A program made the translations under genes and the position numbers. Positions 63,489-64,000 of a DNA stretch of 64,000 nt are shown here, in pieces (the first letter of the stretch is position 1; the number at the start of each line of letters is the position of its first letter). Source of the stretch: Rhizorhapis suberifaciens (GTDB taxonomy: Bacteria > Pseudomonadota > Alphaproteobacteria > Sphingomonadales > Sphingomonadaceae). The stretch lies in the NCBI RefSeq assembly GCF_014200045.1, contig NZ_JACHOV010000009.1, positions 62,001 to 126,000 of the forward strand, in the 5' to 3' direction. The notes beneath the pieces are model-generated. The model saw only the letters and a list, made by a program, of their open reading frames with translations. It was not told the DNA's origin and searched no databases.

Positions 63489-63608
63489 ATGATGCCTATT
63501 CAAGCAAGGCACCGCCGTATCCGCTGGCTGGCCAGCGTCGGCGCTGGGCCTGCTCTCTCCTATTTCATCCTGCCGGAGGGCATGTCAGAGCCTATCGCCC
63601 CCTCGTAG
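63489..63608 (+). CDS. possible 39-residue small protein
   Basis: ATG at 63489 preceded by AGGAGAG, then MMPIQARHRRIRWLASVGAG..., ending at TAG 63606-63608. The N-terminus is basic with a short hydrophobic middle, which could be a small secreted or membrane peptide, or the start of a decayed signal-peptide protein. No family is recognised. The ribosome site is the main support. Confidence 0.3.
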   Translation: MMPIQARHRRIRWLASVGAGPALSYFILPEGMSEPIAPS

Positions 63609-63659
63609 AGGCGCTCTCTAATGCTGGATAGATATACGGCCTGCAGCCCAAATGGGGAA

Positions 63660-64000
63660 TTACATCTTATCCAATGGCCCAGGGTCGTCGTCGAGCAGCA
63701 CCGTCTTGCTTTCAAGGTAAGGCAGCAATCCATCGACGCCGCCCTCGCGGCCAATTCCCGACTGCTTGAATCCACCAAAGCCGATAGAGGGATCTGCGCG
63801 GAAGCCATTATGCCCCACGCCGCCGGAGAGCAGTTTTCGGCTAATTGCATAAGCCCGTGCGCTGTCGTTGGTGAAGACCGAAGCGTTGAGGCCGAAGACG
63901 CTGTCGTTCGCGATCCTGATCATCTCCTCCTCGCCGCGTGCTGGTATGACACAGATAACGGGGCCGAAAATCTCTTCCCGTGCGATGGTGGAGCGGTTAT
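63660..64000 (-). CDS. aldehyde dehydrogenase, C-terminal part (cut by window edge)
   Basis: About 112 residues from the right edge to the stop at 63660-63662. The visible end has the ALDH motifs AREEIFGPVICVIP, IANDSVFGLNASVFTND, and the C-terminal GGFKQSGIGREGGVDGLLPY. These place it in the NAD(P)-dependent aldehyde dehydrogenase superfamily. The catalytic Cys and cofactor site lie outside the window, so the substrate class cannot be set. The final residues LLDDDPGPLDKM are not diagnostic. Confidence 0.92.
   Translation of the reverse strand, partial: NRSTIAREEIFGPVICVIPARGEEEMIRIANDSVFGLNASVFTNDSARAYAISRKLLSGGVGHNGFRADPSIGFGGFKQSGIGREGGVDGLLPYLESKTVLLDDDPGPLDKM

Noticed and set aside
63279-63512. 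77-codon minus-strand frame upstream of the acyltransferase
   Set aside because: No ribosome site and no recognised features.

Overview
The window is GC-rich chromosomal DNA from an alphaproteobacterium, most likely a sphingomonad (Sphingobium/Sphingomonas type). This rests on gene content: a GcrA cell-cycle regulator, a perfect TTAA-N7-TTAA CtrA-type site, an F0 ATP synthase cluster with separate b and b' subunits (atpI-B-E-F'-F) away from F1, a Tad/Cpa pilus locus, and the sequence character of the proteins. No rRNA is present, so the genus is an inference.

Layout. 1-2591 (minus): head of a Tad/Cpa pilus operon (cpaA, cpaB, cpaC; cpaC runs off the left edge). 2642-4695: an alpha/beta hydrolase and an overlapping FAD oxidoreductase. 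4895-15248: a complete chemotaxis operon behind a CtrA-type site. It has a transmembrane MCP without a sensor domain, a globin-coupled soluble MCP, a STAS protein, CheA, CheR, CheB, CheD, CheY, CheW, a second CheB that has lost its catalytic histidine, and a 104-residue helical protein with a CheZ-like D-x-x-G-Q motif. 15249-34248: a large-adhesin island. It has a 2714-residue LapA-like VCBS adhesin, an OmpA protein, a TolC/LapE outer-membrane channel, a LapB-like ABC exporter, a SleB-type cell-wall hydrolase, a HlyD/LapC adaptor, a convergent LapG-like protease, and a divergent NarL-type histidine kinase/response regulator pair. 34487-39251: secA and a FixL-like haem-PAS kinase. 39314-46796: radC, the ydbH-ynbE-ydbL envelope lipid-transport operon, and the F0 genes. 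47147-53409: uvrC, recO, leuB, metZ, apaG and a LysR regulator. 53470-58949: a cytochrome c, parE, a beta-barrel protein, gcrA, an ABC-2 permease and hspQ. 59091-59529: tRNA-Ser(CGA) followed by a frameshifted integrase remnant. 59565-64000: map, a CinA-type protein, an OafA-type acyltransferase and the C-terminal end of an aldehyde dehydrogenase.

How the parts may work together (inference). The left half looks like a surface-behaviour region: pili, an oxygen-aware chemosensory array, and a secreted adhesin that a periplasmic protease could release. The adhesin carries a P-A-A-G sequence at residues 115-118, close to where the LapG target lies in Pseudomonas LapA. LapG is encoded nearby, but no LapD-type c-di-GMP receptor is in the window; a two-component system sits beside lapG instead. 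A peptidoglycan hydrolase is built into the export operon. Two haem-based oxygen sensors are predicted (the globin-coupled MCP and the FixL-like kinase). The most novel items are this adhesin/protease/hydrolase/two-component module and the two unusual proteins at the end of the che operon.
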